A stretch of 64,000 nucleotides of DNA from JAPOUP01 sp026708635 (GCA_965200115.1 OZ241336.1:2542001-2606000), one strand, 5' to 3'. Shown: positions 34,808 to 42,148, numbered from the stretch's first letter. The notes: generated from the sequence alone by a model not told the origin. Numbers and translations are program-made.

Positions 34808-36232
34808 TCAGAACTGCCGCACGAAACTCAGGTCACCGCCGGTGCGGCGAAAATCGCTTTGCTGCGCGTTACTGTCGCGCCGCTCCCGGATGACGGAAAT
34901 CTGTGGGCTGAACCCCCTGATAGTGAAATCCCGCTTAAGCGCCGATAGGCGAATGGATCGCGTGACGTCTTTACGCGGCGTTTTGTCCAGCACATCATTC
35001 GGAGGACGTCCCGGTCCCTTGTAGTCGGTCCATCTCCCGGTGAGCGTTCCCGAGACGTTGAAGCCTCGAGGGAGCGTGGAACTCGCCCCGAGCGAAAGCC
35101 ATTGCGTGCGGTTGCGCAGATGTTCATAATCTGGTCGTTCCCGTCCCAAACCGGCACGAACGTTCGCCTGCAGGGTCGGCGTCATCGCCCGACGAAGCCC
35201 GATGGAGAGGTCACTCGCCGGACCGTCACGGAACTTGTTTGTATCATGGCGCCTCGCTCTCCACGATGCGTCAAGCTGCCCCGAGAGGCGTGGGGAAAGA
35301 CGCCTGAAGGCTTCCAGACGAAGCCCGAGGCTCCTGCTGTAAGGCTTGTCATTTCCCGTCCAGTCCCGGTGGGTCGTGAACAGCAGGCTTGCCTCCGTGC
35401 GCGCGTCGACCAGCCATCGCGGTCCGACATGTCCTCCAAGCCGCATGCTATCGAATCTCGACCCTTCGTATTCACGCCGGGAGACGTCGCCGCCCAGACG
35501 AAGCCGCCAGTTCGGCGCGAGCGGCTGCTGGTATTCGCCGCCGGCCCATAACGAAAGGCCTATGCCCGACTGGACCCGCGATTCTGAATCCCGTATGAAA
35601 GGTAATCTATCTCCAAAAACATCGAGCAGAATCGTCTCATTGTCCTCGGCGGCGCCAATGTTCGTATCCGGCGCGAGCGCCATGCCGAAATACCCGCTCC
35701 AGCGCCTACGGGCCTGGATCATCGCCAGGTGGCGGTTGATATTGGCGACGACCGGCGCCGGCGGATTGGCCGCCAGGGCGAGCTCGAAATTTCGCCGCGC
35801 CAATCCGTAACGACCCTTGAGAAAAAACGCGCGGGCCAGTTCCAGTCGTACCCGGACAAACTCTGGATGCGCGGCAAGAATGGCTCGAAAGACGGCTATG
35901 GATGAATCAAGGAGAGCGTCGCGGCCGGCCGCGTCCGAGGGAGGGGTGGTCTGGGCCGCGCCTAGGGTAATCATGCCGACCTCGAAAAGCATATCGACAG
36001 TCCGGGCATCCTCGGATAGGTACGGGCGAACGGCATCGATCGCGGCCTCTACCTCACCTTGGGTGAACAGGGACACGGCGGCGTTCAGGGCGCTCTCAAC
36101 CGAGCCCTGTGCCGGAGCATCCACATTTATTCCCGGAGCCGGGACATGCTCCGCGCTCCAGGGCGCGGTGCCCGAGAGGCCGAACAGCACGAACGTGAGC
36201 GGAAATGCAAAGACGGAAGCGAGACTGCGCAT
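34808..36232 (-). CDS. Slam-like outer-membrane protein (TPR plus DUF560-type beta-barrel)
   Basis: A 474-residue exported protein. It has a signal peptide at 1-27 (ending in a TAPWSA-type site), then a TPR region at about 45-170 (LFTQGEVEAAIDAVRPYLSE, VRLELARAFFLKGRYGLARR NFELALAANPP). From about 175 a beta-barrel with alternating aromatic strands begins at SGYFGMALAPDTNIGAAEDN and ends with terminal phenylalanine (DLSFVRQF). This is the layout of surface lipoprotein assembly modifiers, which move lipoproteins across the outer membrane. Slam genes usually sit beside their lipoprotein client; none is seen here. GAGGAGAACAG precedes the ATG. Confidence 0.85.
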   Translation of the reverse strand: MRSLASVFAFPLTFVLFGLSGTAPWSAEHVPAPGINVDAPAQGSVESALNAAVSLFTQGEVEAAIDAVRPYLSEDARTVDMLFEVGMITLGAAQTTPPSDAAGRDALLDSSIAVFRAILAAHPEFVRVRLELARAFFLKGRYGLARRNFELALAANPPAPVVANINRHLAMIQARRRWSGYFGMALAPDTNIGAAEDNETILLDVFGDRLPFIRDSESRVQSGIGLSLWAGGEYQQPLAPNWRLRLGGDVSRREYEGSRFDSMRLGGHVGPRWLVDARTEASLLFTTHRDWTGNDKPYSRSLGLRLEAFRRLSPRLSGQLDASWRARRHDTNKFRDGPASDLSIGLRRAMTPTLQANVRAGLGRERPDYEHLRNRTQWLSLGASSTLPRGFNVSGTLTGRWTDYKGPGRPPNDVLDKTPRKDVTRSIRLSALKRDFTIRGFSPQISVIRERRDSNAQQSDFRRTGGDLSFVRQF

Positions 36233-36699
36233 CTGTTCTCCTCAGAACCATGTGAGGGCTTGACAAAGTGGGCCCGGACGGACCCCGTTCGCGAATTGAC
36301 GCCCCAGTTCAAGCCCGAAGCGCCTGCCCGGCCGCCCGGAGTTCCGCGCGGGAACGGCCAAAGACATATCGATCAACGACGTAACCGGGTTGTCGGAACG
36401 GCGCAAGTACCTTCCTCCCCTTTCGGCCTCCGGGGCGGCACCGGTCAGGGAGGCCATCCGGTTGGAACGCCCGGCCAGAATCCCACAGCCCTACACCTGT
36501 CCCCCAATGTATACTGTGGCACAGCGTCCGATTCCCGGGCAGGATCGCTCCACCAGTATTCGAAAATCACCCAACCGAAGCGAGATTCACAATATCGCGA
36601 TATCGGCGGTCAGTCTGAACTTCCCGAAGAAGTCAGGCTGGAATCCCGTTCATTTTCGGTTTCCTGATGATGGATTCCAGCGGACCCAACCTGTCACTC
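36233..36699. other. Leader of the Slam-like gene and left part of the accessory scar
   Basis: No supported gene. A GGTCAGTCTGAAC sequence near 36607 resembles the repeat at 36700 and may be a further, weaker terminal repeat of the same IS type. The palindrome TATCGCGATA lies nearby at about 36594. Confidence 0.3.
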
Positions 36700-36726
36700 G
36701 GGTCAGTTTTGAACTGGACTTGACAC
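36700..36726 (+). repeat. Solitary IS21-like end, copy 1
   Basis: A 27-bp sequence from GGGTCAGTTTTGAACTGG to TTGACAC. It is repeated with two mismatches at 39191-39217 in the same orientation. It has the form of IS21-family terminal repeats (GGGTCA-GTTTTGAAC... ending TTGACA). No transposase lies nearby. Confidence 0.65.
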
Positions 36727-36784
36727 CGATTCACCACCTCCTGGCGCTGGAGGCGTTCGGGTTCGCGTCCGAACCCACGGGTAA

Positions 36785-37066
36785 GGTGGAGAGGCTCAAC
36801 GCCCTGCTGACGGCCGCCACTGGCTGAGAAGGGATCGGCTCGCCATAAAAGACCATGGGGTCTATTCCGCGACCCTGGCGTCGTTCACGGTAGCGGTCCC
36901 GACGATACCCATCATCCTGGCGGCGGGGCTCGTCCTCCATGTCGTCATGGTCGCTGTCGTCATCCGGGAGTTCCACCTGTGGGGCCGCGACATGGACAAA
37001 CGGGCCACCAGGTGGGAGCGGGAGCACCAGGAATATATGGTCTCTCGAATTGGACGCGCGGCATAG
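36785..37066 (+). pseudogene. Reading-frame remnant with one membrane helix
   Basis: An open frame of 94 codons with no start codon before VVMVAVV. It contains a clear hydrophobic segment (FTVAVPTIPIILAAGLVLHV) followed by a charged amphipathic tail (LWGRDMDKRATRWEREHQEY). The family is not recognised. The absence of a start and its position just inside an IS21-like end suggest a 5'-truncated gene. A different frame ending at 36825-36827 (TGKVERLNALLTAATG) also looks gene-like, so the IS end may have interrupted or fused two pieces. Confidence 0.3.
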
Positions 37067-37420
37067 CCGGGTGGAGCACACAAGGCGGATGAAGAGCCTC
37101 GATGCGCGGCGGCCATGGTAAGGGCCGGGACGGCCTCCTCGCGATCGGCCGCCTGCACGAGAGCGATTCGGAGCGGTTGGACACGAGCCGGCGCATCTCC
37201 TCGACGACCGCCTCGCTCTCGCGGGGGATGAACGGGTTGACGCCCCGCGCCGGATCCTCGGGGCAAGGGAAGGAAAATCCCCGGAACCGCAACGGTTAAC
37301 AGCCATTTCTTCGTTGGCGGCGAGACTCTGGTTGATTGACGGTGGCTCGGGTGCAACTAGTTTCATTCGTTTTGGGAACATTGTGCTTAAAATTTTATTG
37401 GGAATGACTTATATCGCATC
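37067..37420. other. Leader region of the higB-higA module
   Basis: Nothing recognised up to about 37365. 37370-37416 is distinctly AT-rich, with a short AAAATTTT palindrome at about 37389, and ends directly at the higB ATG. It is the likely promoter/operator of the toxin-antitoxin pair. No Shine-Dalgarno is visible. Confidence 0.4.
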
Positions 37421-37714
37421 ATGCGGATCATCGCCAAGAGGACGCTCCGGGAGTTCTGGGAGCGGCATGCGAATGTGGAGAGGCCTCTGCTCGCCTGGTA
37501 CCGCGAGGTTCTGAAGGAAGACTGGGATACGCCGGCGAAGGTGAGGGAGAAGTACCGTAGCGCCAGCATCGCTGGCGGCAATCGGGTGGTCTTCAACATC
37601 AAGGGCAACGACTACCGGCTCGTGGTGAGAATCAACTACCCGGCGCGTATCGTCTACGTGCGTTTCGTCGGCACCCACGCCGAGTATGACACCATAGACG
37701 TCGAGGAGGTGTGA
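37421..37714 (+). CDS. higB: HigB-type mRNA interferase toxin
   Basis: A 97-residue RelE/HigB-fold toxin of the HigB_toxin (HigB2-like) group. It starts MRIIAKRTLREFWERHANVE, has TPAKVREKYRSASIAGGNRVVFNIKGNDYR in its middle, and ends with YVRFVGTHAEYDTIDVEEV. The THAEYD block holds the family's conserved His/Tyr region. These toxins cleave mRNA on the ribosome. The gene is directly followed, one base apart, by its antitoxin, and translation is likely coupled. The module appears intact. Confidence 0.92.
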   Translation: MRIIAKRTLREFWERHANVERPLLAWYREVLKEDWDTPAKVREKYRSASIAGGNRVVFNIKGNDYRLVVRINYPARIVYVRFVGTHAEYDTIDVEEV

Positions 37715-37715
37715 G

Positions 37716-38939
37716 ATGGTCAAAAGCAAGCTCAAGCCGATCCGGACCGAGAAGGATTGCGCGGCCGCGCTTGCGCGGATCGATGCGCTGATGGACGCGA
37801 GGCCTGGCAGCGCTGAGTTCGACGAACTCGACGTTCTGGCCGACCTCGTCGAACTCTATGAGAGCAAGCACGAGCCGATTGGCTATCCCGGTTCGGTGGC
37901 CGCAATCGAGTTTCGCATGGAACAGGAGAACCTGAGCCCGCGCGATCTGATCCCATTCCTTGGGAGCCGCGCCAAGGTCTCGGAGGTTCTCTCCGGCAAG
38001 CGCGCGATCACCATGCCAATGGCCCGCGCGCTCCACGAGCATCTCGGCATTCCCGCTGACGTGTTGCTGAGCGAGCCGGGAGTCGCGCCTGGTGATCCGC
38101 TGGCGGACATGGAATGGAGCCGGTTTCCCATCAACGCGATGGTGAAGCTGGGCTGGATTCCCGACAGGCTGAACCCCGCGCCGCACGCCGAGGAAATCAT
38201 CCGGGGCTTGATTGATAGGGCGGGAGGACCGGACGTGGCCCGCGCCGCCCTCTACCGTAAGAACGATCATGTGCGTGTGAACGCCAAGATGGATCCCTAT
38301 GCGCTTAAGGCTTGGTGCTGGCAGGTTCTGGCGAAGGCGAACGGGAAACTGCCGAGGGTGAGCTACAGGCGCGGCACCGTAACCATGGATTTCCTTAGGA
38401 AAGTCGCACGGGAAAGCCGGTCAGAAGATGGGCCGCGACGGGCGAAAGATCTCCTGGCCAAGCATGGGATTCCACTCGTTATGGTGCAACATCTTCCAAA
38501 AACGTATCTCGATGGAGCGGTGCTGCGGCTTGGCGACGACCGGCCGGTGATCGGGCTGACTCTACGCTACGACCGCATCGACAATTTCTGGTTCTGCCTG
38601 CTGCACGAGTTGGCTCATGTGGGCCGGCATCTGGATAACGGCCAAGGCAACGCTTTTGTCGACGATCTGACTCTCCGCAGAGCAGAAGGTGGCCGGGAAG
38701 ATCCGCGAGAAACGCAGGCGGACGACTGGGCGGAAGATGCACTGATTCCAGAGGCGGCATGGGAGGCGAGTGCCGTGAAGGACCACCCGACCCCCATGTC
38801 CGTCATGAATCTGGCCAATGCGCTTCATATTCATCCGGCGGTCGTCGCGGGCAGGGTCCGGTACGAGAGGCGGAATTACCGGCTACTGTCGCAATTCGTT
38901 GGCACCGGCGAAGTGCGGCGGCAGTTCGGCATGGCGTAG
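37716..38939 (+). CDS. higA: HigA antitoxin fused to an ImmA/IrrE metallopeptidase
   Basis: A 407-residue fusion. The N-terminus (about 1-115) is HigA-like: EFDELDVLADLVELYESKHE, then the XRE helix-turn-helix NLSPRDLIPFLGSRAKVSEV and LSGKRAITMPMARALHEHLG. The C-terminal half is an ImmA/IrrE peptidase with an intact zinc motif, LLHELAHVGRHLD at about 296-308, and a downstream acidic block ETQADDWAEDALIP. The antitoxin part should neutralise HigB and repress the operon; the peptidase could cleave a regulator, perhaps the antitoxin domain itself. Plain HigA is about 100-140 residues, so this is a long form. Confidence 0.9.
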   Translation: MVKSKLKPIRTEKDCAAALARIDALMDARPGSAEFDELDVLADLVELYESKHEPIGYPGSVAAIEFRMEQENLSPRDLIPFLGSRAKVSEVLSGKRAITMPMARALHEHLGIPADVLLSEPGVAPGDPLADMEWSRFPINAMVKLGWIPDRLNPAPHAEEIIRGLIDRAGGPDVARAALYRKNDHVRVNAKMDPYALKAWCWQVLAKANGKLPRVSYRRGTVTMDFLRKVARESRSEDGPRRAKDLLAKHGIPLVMVQHLPKTYLDGAVLRLGDDRPVIGLTLRYDRIDNFWFCLLHELAHVGRHLDNGQGNAFVDDLTLRRAEGGREDPRETQADDWAEDALIPEAAWEASAVKDHPTPMSVMNLANALHIHPAVVAGRVRYERRNYRLLSQFVGTGEVRRQFGMA

Positions 38940-38946
38940 CGGCTTG

Positions 38947-39190
38947 ATGAACGAAGCGACGATACACGGGGTAAAGCGTGCCGCTAACGACACCCAATTG
39001 CGCTACTACGATAGCAACGTGCTCCGCCTTCCGGCCGACAAGCGGAAGGAATACCATAAGCAGGTTGATCGCCTCATCGCGGAACTCAGCCAAAGCGTTC
39101 CCATCTTCCCCTCTCCCCAAGCGGAACCCCAACACCGGTGCGGAATGCCCGGCGGAAAGGATGCTACCTGGAAAAGGAAAGACCGGAGAC
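38947..39190 (+). pseudogene. Stub of a CBASS-type nucleotidyltransferase (oligonucleotide cyclase)
   Basis: An ATG at 38947, eight bases after the higA fusion, opens NDTQLRYYDSNVLRLPADKR KEYHKQVDRLIAELSQSV. This matches the N-terminal helix region of CD-NTase-like nucleotidyltransferases, which continue with GSxxxGT and the catalytic DxD. Here family character stops at about residue 55, before the active site, and the frame runs on through an IS21-like end at 39191-39217. The cyclase was therefore probably truncated by element activity. The assignment rests on a short conserved pattern recalled from memory. Confidence 0.4.
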
Positions 39191-39217
39191 GGGTCAGTCT
39201 TGAACTGAACTTGACAC
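39191..39217 (+). repeat. Solitary IS21-like end, copy 2
   Basis: A near-identical direct copy (25 of 27 bases) of the sequence at 36700-36726, ending TTGACAC. The two copies bracket the higB-higA module and the cyclase stub in 2.5 kb. Confidence 0.65.
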
Positions 39218-39331
39218 TGAGGGAGCGTTTGGCCGGAAAGACGCCCTGGCTGGCGCGGGGGACTGGCCATGGCCGCCGGAATCGCGATGATTGTGCAAGA
39301 GGCTCGGATGAGAAAGAATTACCTCCACCGG

Positions 39332-39835
39332 TCAGCTAACGGAATAGGCGAGAAGCCGTTTGCGGATCTCCGGCTTGGGAAGTCGGCATCGCGGATGAGC
39401 GGCAATCCTGCCCAGTGCAGCCCGCAATTCGTCCCGGTCGACGGCGCTGTGCTCCAACATCTGGTCGAGCAGCCATAGTACTCCGTGGCATCGGACCTCC
39501 TCTTCCTCCGCCAGCTCGCGCAGTTCCCGGTCCCCAGATAGCAACGTCCACGCGTTTATCTTCGCGAGAGCGAGGGCGAAGCTATCTGGAAGAGACAGCG
39601 CTCTCCGCTTGCGGAGATAGCCGAGGGCACGTGCGACCCCCTCGCCATCAAGTTCCTCGACCCGAAGCCCCATCCTCACGAATTCCGGCCCGCCATGCTC
39701 CCTGAGTTCGCGTTCGTACAGCAAGTCGGGGATGGTGAACTCGAACGGAAGCCGGAATGTGGCTTCGACAAGGATCCCGCGATCAAGGTCGATCAGCACA
39801 GAGGTATCGGAAACCAGGATCTTCACGCCACTCAT
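39332..39835 (-). CDS. PIN-domain toxin-like ribonuclease
   Basis: A 167-residue PIN protein. Acidic active-site residues are visible in ILVSDTSVLIDLD (Asp10 and Asp16), in LSLPDSFALALAK and in WTLLSGDRELREL. The length resembles DUF3368-type PIN proteins rather than short VapC. PIN toxins cleave tRNA or rRNA. The start overlaps the stop of the upstream XRE-ImmA gene by ATGA, so the two are co-translated; that gene is likely its antitoxin/regulator. This order, regulator then toxin, is the usual one for PIN modules. Confidence 0.87.
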   Translation of the reverse strand: MSGVKILVSDTSVLIDLDRGILVEATFRLPFEFTIPDLLYERELREHGGPEFVRMGLRVEELDGEGVARALGYLRKRRALSLPDSFALALAKINAWTLLSGDRELRELAEEEEVRCHGVLWLLDQMLEHSAVDRDELRAALGRIAAHPRCRLPKPEIRKRLLAYSVS

Positions 39836-40920
39836 GCTTCTGCAGGTTCTGCCTCCAGCCTCGGAGGTTCATCCATTCGGCGGTTGAGCTCATGAACCGA
39901 GTGGCCGAGCAGTTCCGCGGCCTTGCCTTCGGAGATCGCGCCCTCCGACAGGGCGCGGAAGCACAGGCGCTCGAACCGCTTGGGCCGCTCCCCAGGCATT
40001 GCCCCTGGCTCCTCGAACGGTGGACTGCGCCAGCCGCGGCGCGTGAATTCGTTGAACAGTTGCCGAACGACCGGCGCACCGAATATCCCGAGATCCTTAC
40101 ACCGGTAGGTGAGCGCCTGAACGCTCACGCCGAAGATCCGCTTGAGTTCGAAGAGCTCACCCCAGCCGATGGAATTGCGATGTTTCCCGATCTCGGACCG
40201 CAGCGTCTCGGCCGGCATCAGAAACGCGCCGGCGAAGCGATGCGCGGCTTTCTCTTCGTCAATCTTCGTTGCTGGACCAAGCGCGATGTGGCCGAGTTCG
40301 TGCGCGAGCGTGAAGCGCTGACGTTCGCCCCAATCGTCGCGGTTCACGACGACAACCGACGCGACGCCCCTGTCTTCACGGCGCACGCGCGCCGTGAGCC
40401 CGTCGATGTTGGGGAGACTCATCGCGAGAACCTTGATTCCACGCTCCTCCAGAAGATCGACAAGGTTAGGGATCGGATCCAGCCCCAGACCCCAGTGCGC
40501 TCGTATGCCGAGTGCGGCCTGTTCCGCTTCGGCCGGGTCGCGCAGCACCGGCCAGGGGGCCTCACGCGGCATGTCCCAGACCACGGTGGGCAGCCCCAGG
40601 ATTTCCTCGACCGCGAGATATCGCTCCAGCAGGTGCAGGACCCTGGCCTCGACCCGCGCCTCCTCCCGACGGCTCGTGAGCCGCTTCTTCCGGAAATCGA
40701 CGGCCTTGAGGCGAATTTCGCTGTCGCTGGCGAGATAGTCGATCGACACATCGAGGGCGTCGGCCAGCGTGATGAGAACCCCGGAGCTGGGCATGGACTC
40801 GTCGCGCTCGTACTTGCTGATCGCCTGCGCCGTCACGCGGTTGTTAATTCTATTTTCTAGCTCTCGGAGAGATAAGCCACTGGCCCGTCTCGATACCCTA
40901 ATCCGCTGACCTACCGTCAT
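39832..40920 (-). CDS. XRE regulator fused to an ImmA/IrrE metallopeptidase
   Basis: A 362-residue protein. It has an N-terminal XRE helix-turn-helix at about 5-60 (GQRIRVSRRASGLSLRELEN with AQAISKYERDESMPS), a linker, and an ImmA/IrrE peptidase with intact HExxH in RFTLAHELGHIALG (about 203-216), followed by EEKAAHRFAGAFLMPAETL. A C-terminal helical tail (EGKAAELLGHSVHELNRR) may contact the PIN partner. ATG 40920 is chosen because AGAGAGG lies 6 bases upstream. A strong promoter with repeated AT-rich motifs precedes it, consistent with self-repression. It overlaps the PIN gene by 4 bases. Confidence 0.92.
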   Translation of the reverse strand: MTVGQRIRVSRRASGLSLRELENRINNRVTAQAISKYERDESMPSSGVLITLADALDVSIDYLASDSEIRLKAVDFRKKRLTSRREEARVEARVLHLLERYLAVEEILGLPTVVWDMPREAPWPVLRDPAEAEQAALGIRAHWGLGLDPIPNLVDLLEERGIKVLAMSLPNIDGLTARVRREDRGVASVVVVNRDDWGERQRFTLAHELGHIALGPATKIDEEKAAHRFAGAFLMPAETLRSEIGKHRNSIGWGELFELKRIFGVSVQALTYRCKDLGIFGAPVVRQLFNEFTRRGWRSPPFEEPGAMPGERPKRFERLCFRALSEGAISEGKAAELLGHSVHELNRRMDEPPRLEAEPAEA

Positions 40921-40947
40921 TTTCAACCTCTCTTGTTTTCGTTGAAA

Positions 40948-40975
40948 ATTTTAAATATTTGTTGCTATTTGTCAA
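40948..40975 (-). promoter_or_regulatory. Promoter of the XRE-ImmA/PIN operon
   Basis: On the minus strand TTGACA (40970-40975) and TAAAAT (40948-40953) are 16 bases apart, a near-consensus sigma-70 promoter in an AT island (40937-40980) unlike the surrounding GC-rich DNA. Overlapping CAAATA and GAAAA/AAAATTTT motifs could be operator sites for the XRE protein. Confidence 0.7.
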
Positions 40976-41062
40976 ATATAGGGGTTGGACTCCCACCATC
41001 ACGCGCACTCCCGCTGATCCCTGACGGAAAAAGGCTACCGGGAACGAAACACGGGGAAAGAC

Positions 41063-41112
41063 GGGTCACTATTGGACGCCGATGGTGGGTTACTTTTGCA
41101 CGTCTATTGACA
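41063..41112 (+). repeat. Solitary IS21-like end with two terminal repeats
   Basis: Two imperfect direct repeats, GGGTCACTATTGGACGCC near 41064-41081 and GGGTTACTTTTGCACGTC near 41088-41105, are followed by TATTGACA ending at 41112. This is the classical arrangement of an IS21 end. The truncated VWA gene begins immediately after it. Confidence 0.7.
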
Positions 41113-41588
41113 GCATGGAGGCCATCGCTGTCATTATCGACACGTCGGGGTCGCTTCCGGCGGAGACGCTGGCGGACTTCTGGGCCGAGGTGCGCGGGAT
41201 CGCGTCGGAGACCGAACCGGAGCGCTTCGTCCTGCTCCAGGTCGACACCGCGGTGCGGCACGCGCAGGAGTTCACCGCCGGCGACCTTCCCGGGGAAATC
41301 ACCGTCAGGGGAAGGGGCGGCACCGATTTCCGGCCGGGCTTCCCCTGGCTGGACGAACGCGATATCCGACCGGGCGTCTACCTCTACTTCACCGACCCGG
41401 AGTGCTCGCGCTACCCCGAGACGAAACCGCCGTTTTCCTTTATCTGGATCAACTATGGAGACCCGCCCGGCGACCGGCACCGCGAGATCTGGGGCGAGCG
41501 CGCCGACATCGGCGCGACCCGTCGCGGCGCGGACACCCACCACGCGGCTGGGCTACATTGTAGCCCAATGAGGAGGATCAACACATGA
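41113..41588 (+). pseudogene. VWA-like (DUF2201-type) protein, 5'-truncated
   Basis: The frame holds the C-terminal VWA-like domain: EAIAVIIDTSGSLPAETLAD (MIDAS-like DTSGS), FVLLQVDTAV, VRGRGGTDFRPGFPWLDERD, GVYLYFTDPECSRYP and FSFIWINYGDPP. Full-length members are about 380-450 residues with an N-terminal metallopeptidase-like domain; only about 150 residues remain. The first family residue comes directly after the IS21-like end, so the 5' part was removed by the element. These genes often partner a MoxR-type AAA ATPase, which is not present. Confidence 0.75.
41550..41566. promoter_or_regulatory. Palindromic operator of a dinJ-type antitoxin gene
   Basis: GGGCTACATTGTAGCCC is a perfect inverted repeat (8-bp arms, one central base) directly upstream of the AGGAGG (41571-41576) and ATG (41585) of the truncated antitoxin. 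The position and symmetry fit an autoregulatory RHH operator. Confidence 0.7.
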
Positions 41589-41821
41589 ACACCGTCGTCC
41601 GCGCCCGTATCGACGAAAAGACCGGGCGGGAGGCCGCCGCCGGCGCGGAAAGACGGGATCGTGTCATGCCCACCCCCATGCCCCGGGACTGCCGGACCGG
41701 GCCTGATTCCCGGAATGCGGCGGGCGCCTCCAGACGCGTGGACGCTTCCGGCCGCCACCTCGGAACAATGGTCAGGCATCGCCGTATGCGGTCAAGCTTT
41801 GCATTCCCGGCGACTCAATAG
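41585..41821 (+). pseudogene. Truncated RelB/DinJ-type antitoxin
   Basis: The first codons read MNTVVRARIDEKTGREAAA, the beta-strand and first helix start of RelB/DinJ ribbon-helix-helix antitoxins. After about residue 19 the frame becomes arginine- and proline-rich without family character, so helix 2 and the toxin-binding part are lost. A perfect ribosome site and palindromic operator remain in front. No RelE/YafQ toxin gene follows. Confidence 0.7.
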
Positions 41822-41833
41822 GATTCCCAGACC

Positions 41834-41867
41834 GAATTCCTGACCCGTCATCCGGGGTCAGGAATTC
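41834..41867. terminator. Perfect 13-bp inverted repeat, possible terminator
   Basis: GAATTCCTGACCC (41834-41846) pairs with GGGTCAGGAATTC (41855-41867) across an 8-base loop. A weak T/A-rich tract (TTAATAAAA) follows. It could be a terminator for the accessory region or part of a small mobile repeat. Confidence 0.5.
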
Positions 41868-41900
41868 TTAATAAAACTGAATACTTTCATATGCTTGACT

Positions 41901-41945
41901 TGGTTGTGGGGGCAGGATTTGAACCTGCGGCCTTCAGGTTATGAG
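41901..41945 (-). other. 3' half of tRNA-Met (CAT): probable integration attachment scar
   Basis: The minus strand reads from the anticodon onward: CTCATAACCTGAAGGCCG, then the T arm with GGTTCAAATCC, acceptor TGCCCCCACA and encoded CCA (41901-41903). Everything 5' of the anticodon is missing, replaced by unrelated sequence. Integrases of islands commonly target tRNA 3' ends and leave such a partial copy at the far border. A complete tRNA-Met is not in the window. Confidence 0.75.
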
Positions 41946-42148
41946 TTTTTCAATTTCCCGGCTGATTGACTGGGGCGATGCCAGTGGTTAGGCGCGCCCT
42001 CATTCAGTGATCGGCCCCGTCAATGGGGGCAGGGTTGGGGCTGGTGGACGGCTTTGTAGCGGAATATCCGGTCAATCGCCGTCATCGATGCGTCGTTCCG
42101 GCCACGCATCCGCACGCATACCCGAGCGTGGCGCCAACAGGCCGGGCT

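Noticed and set aside
36960..37292. Minus-strand ORF with PARGVNPFIPRESEAVVEEM
   Set aside because: Its first 45 residues look protein-like but the rest is a proline- and arginine-rich shadow. No family was recognised, so no gene is called.
37102..37299. Plus-strand small ORF before higB
   Set aside because: No ribosome site, shadow-like composition, and a separate AT-rich leader lies between it and higB.
39757..40860. 367-residue plus-strand ORF opposite the XRE-ImmA gene
   Set aside because: The minus strand carries HTH, HELGH, a ribosome site and a promoter; the plus frame has none.
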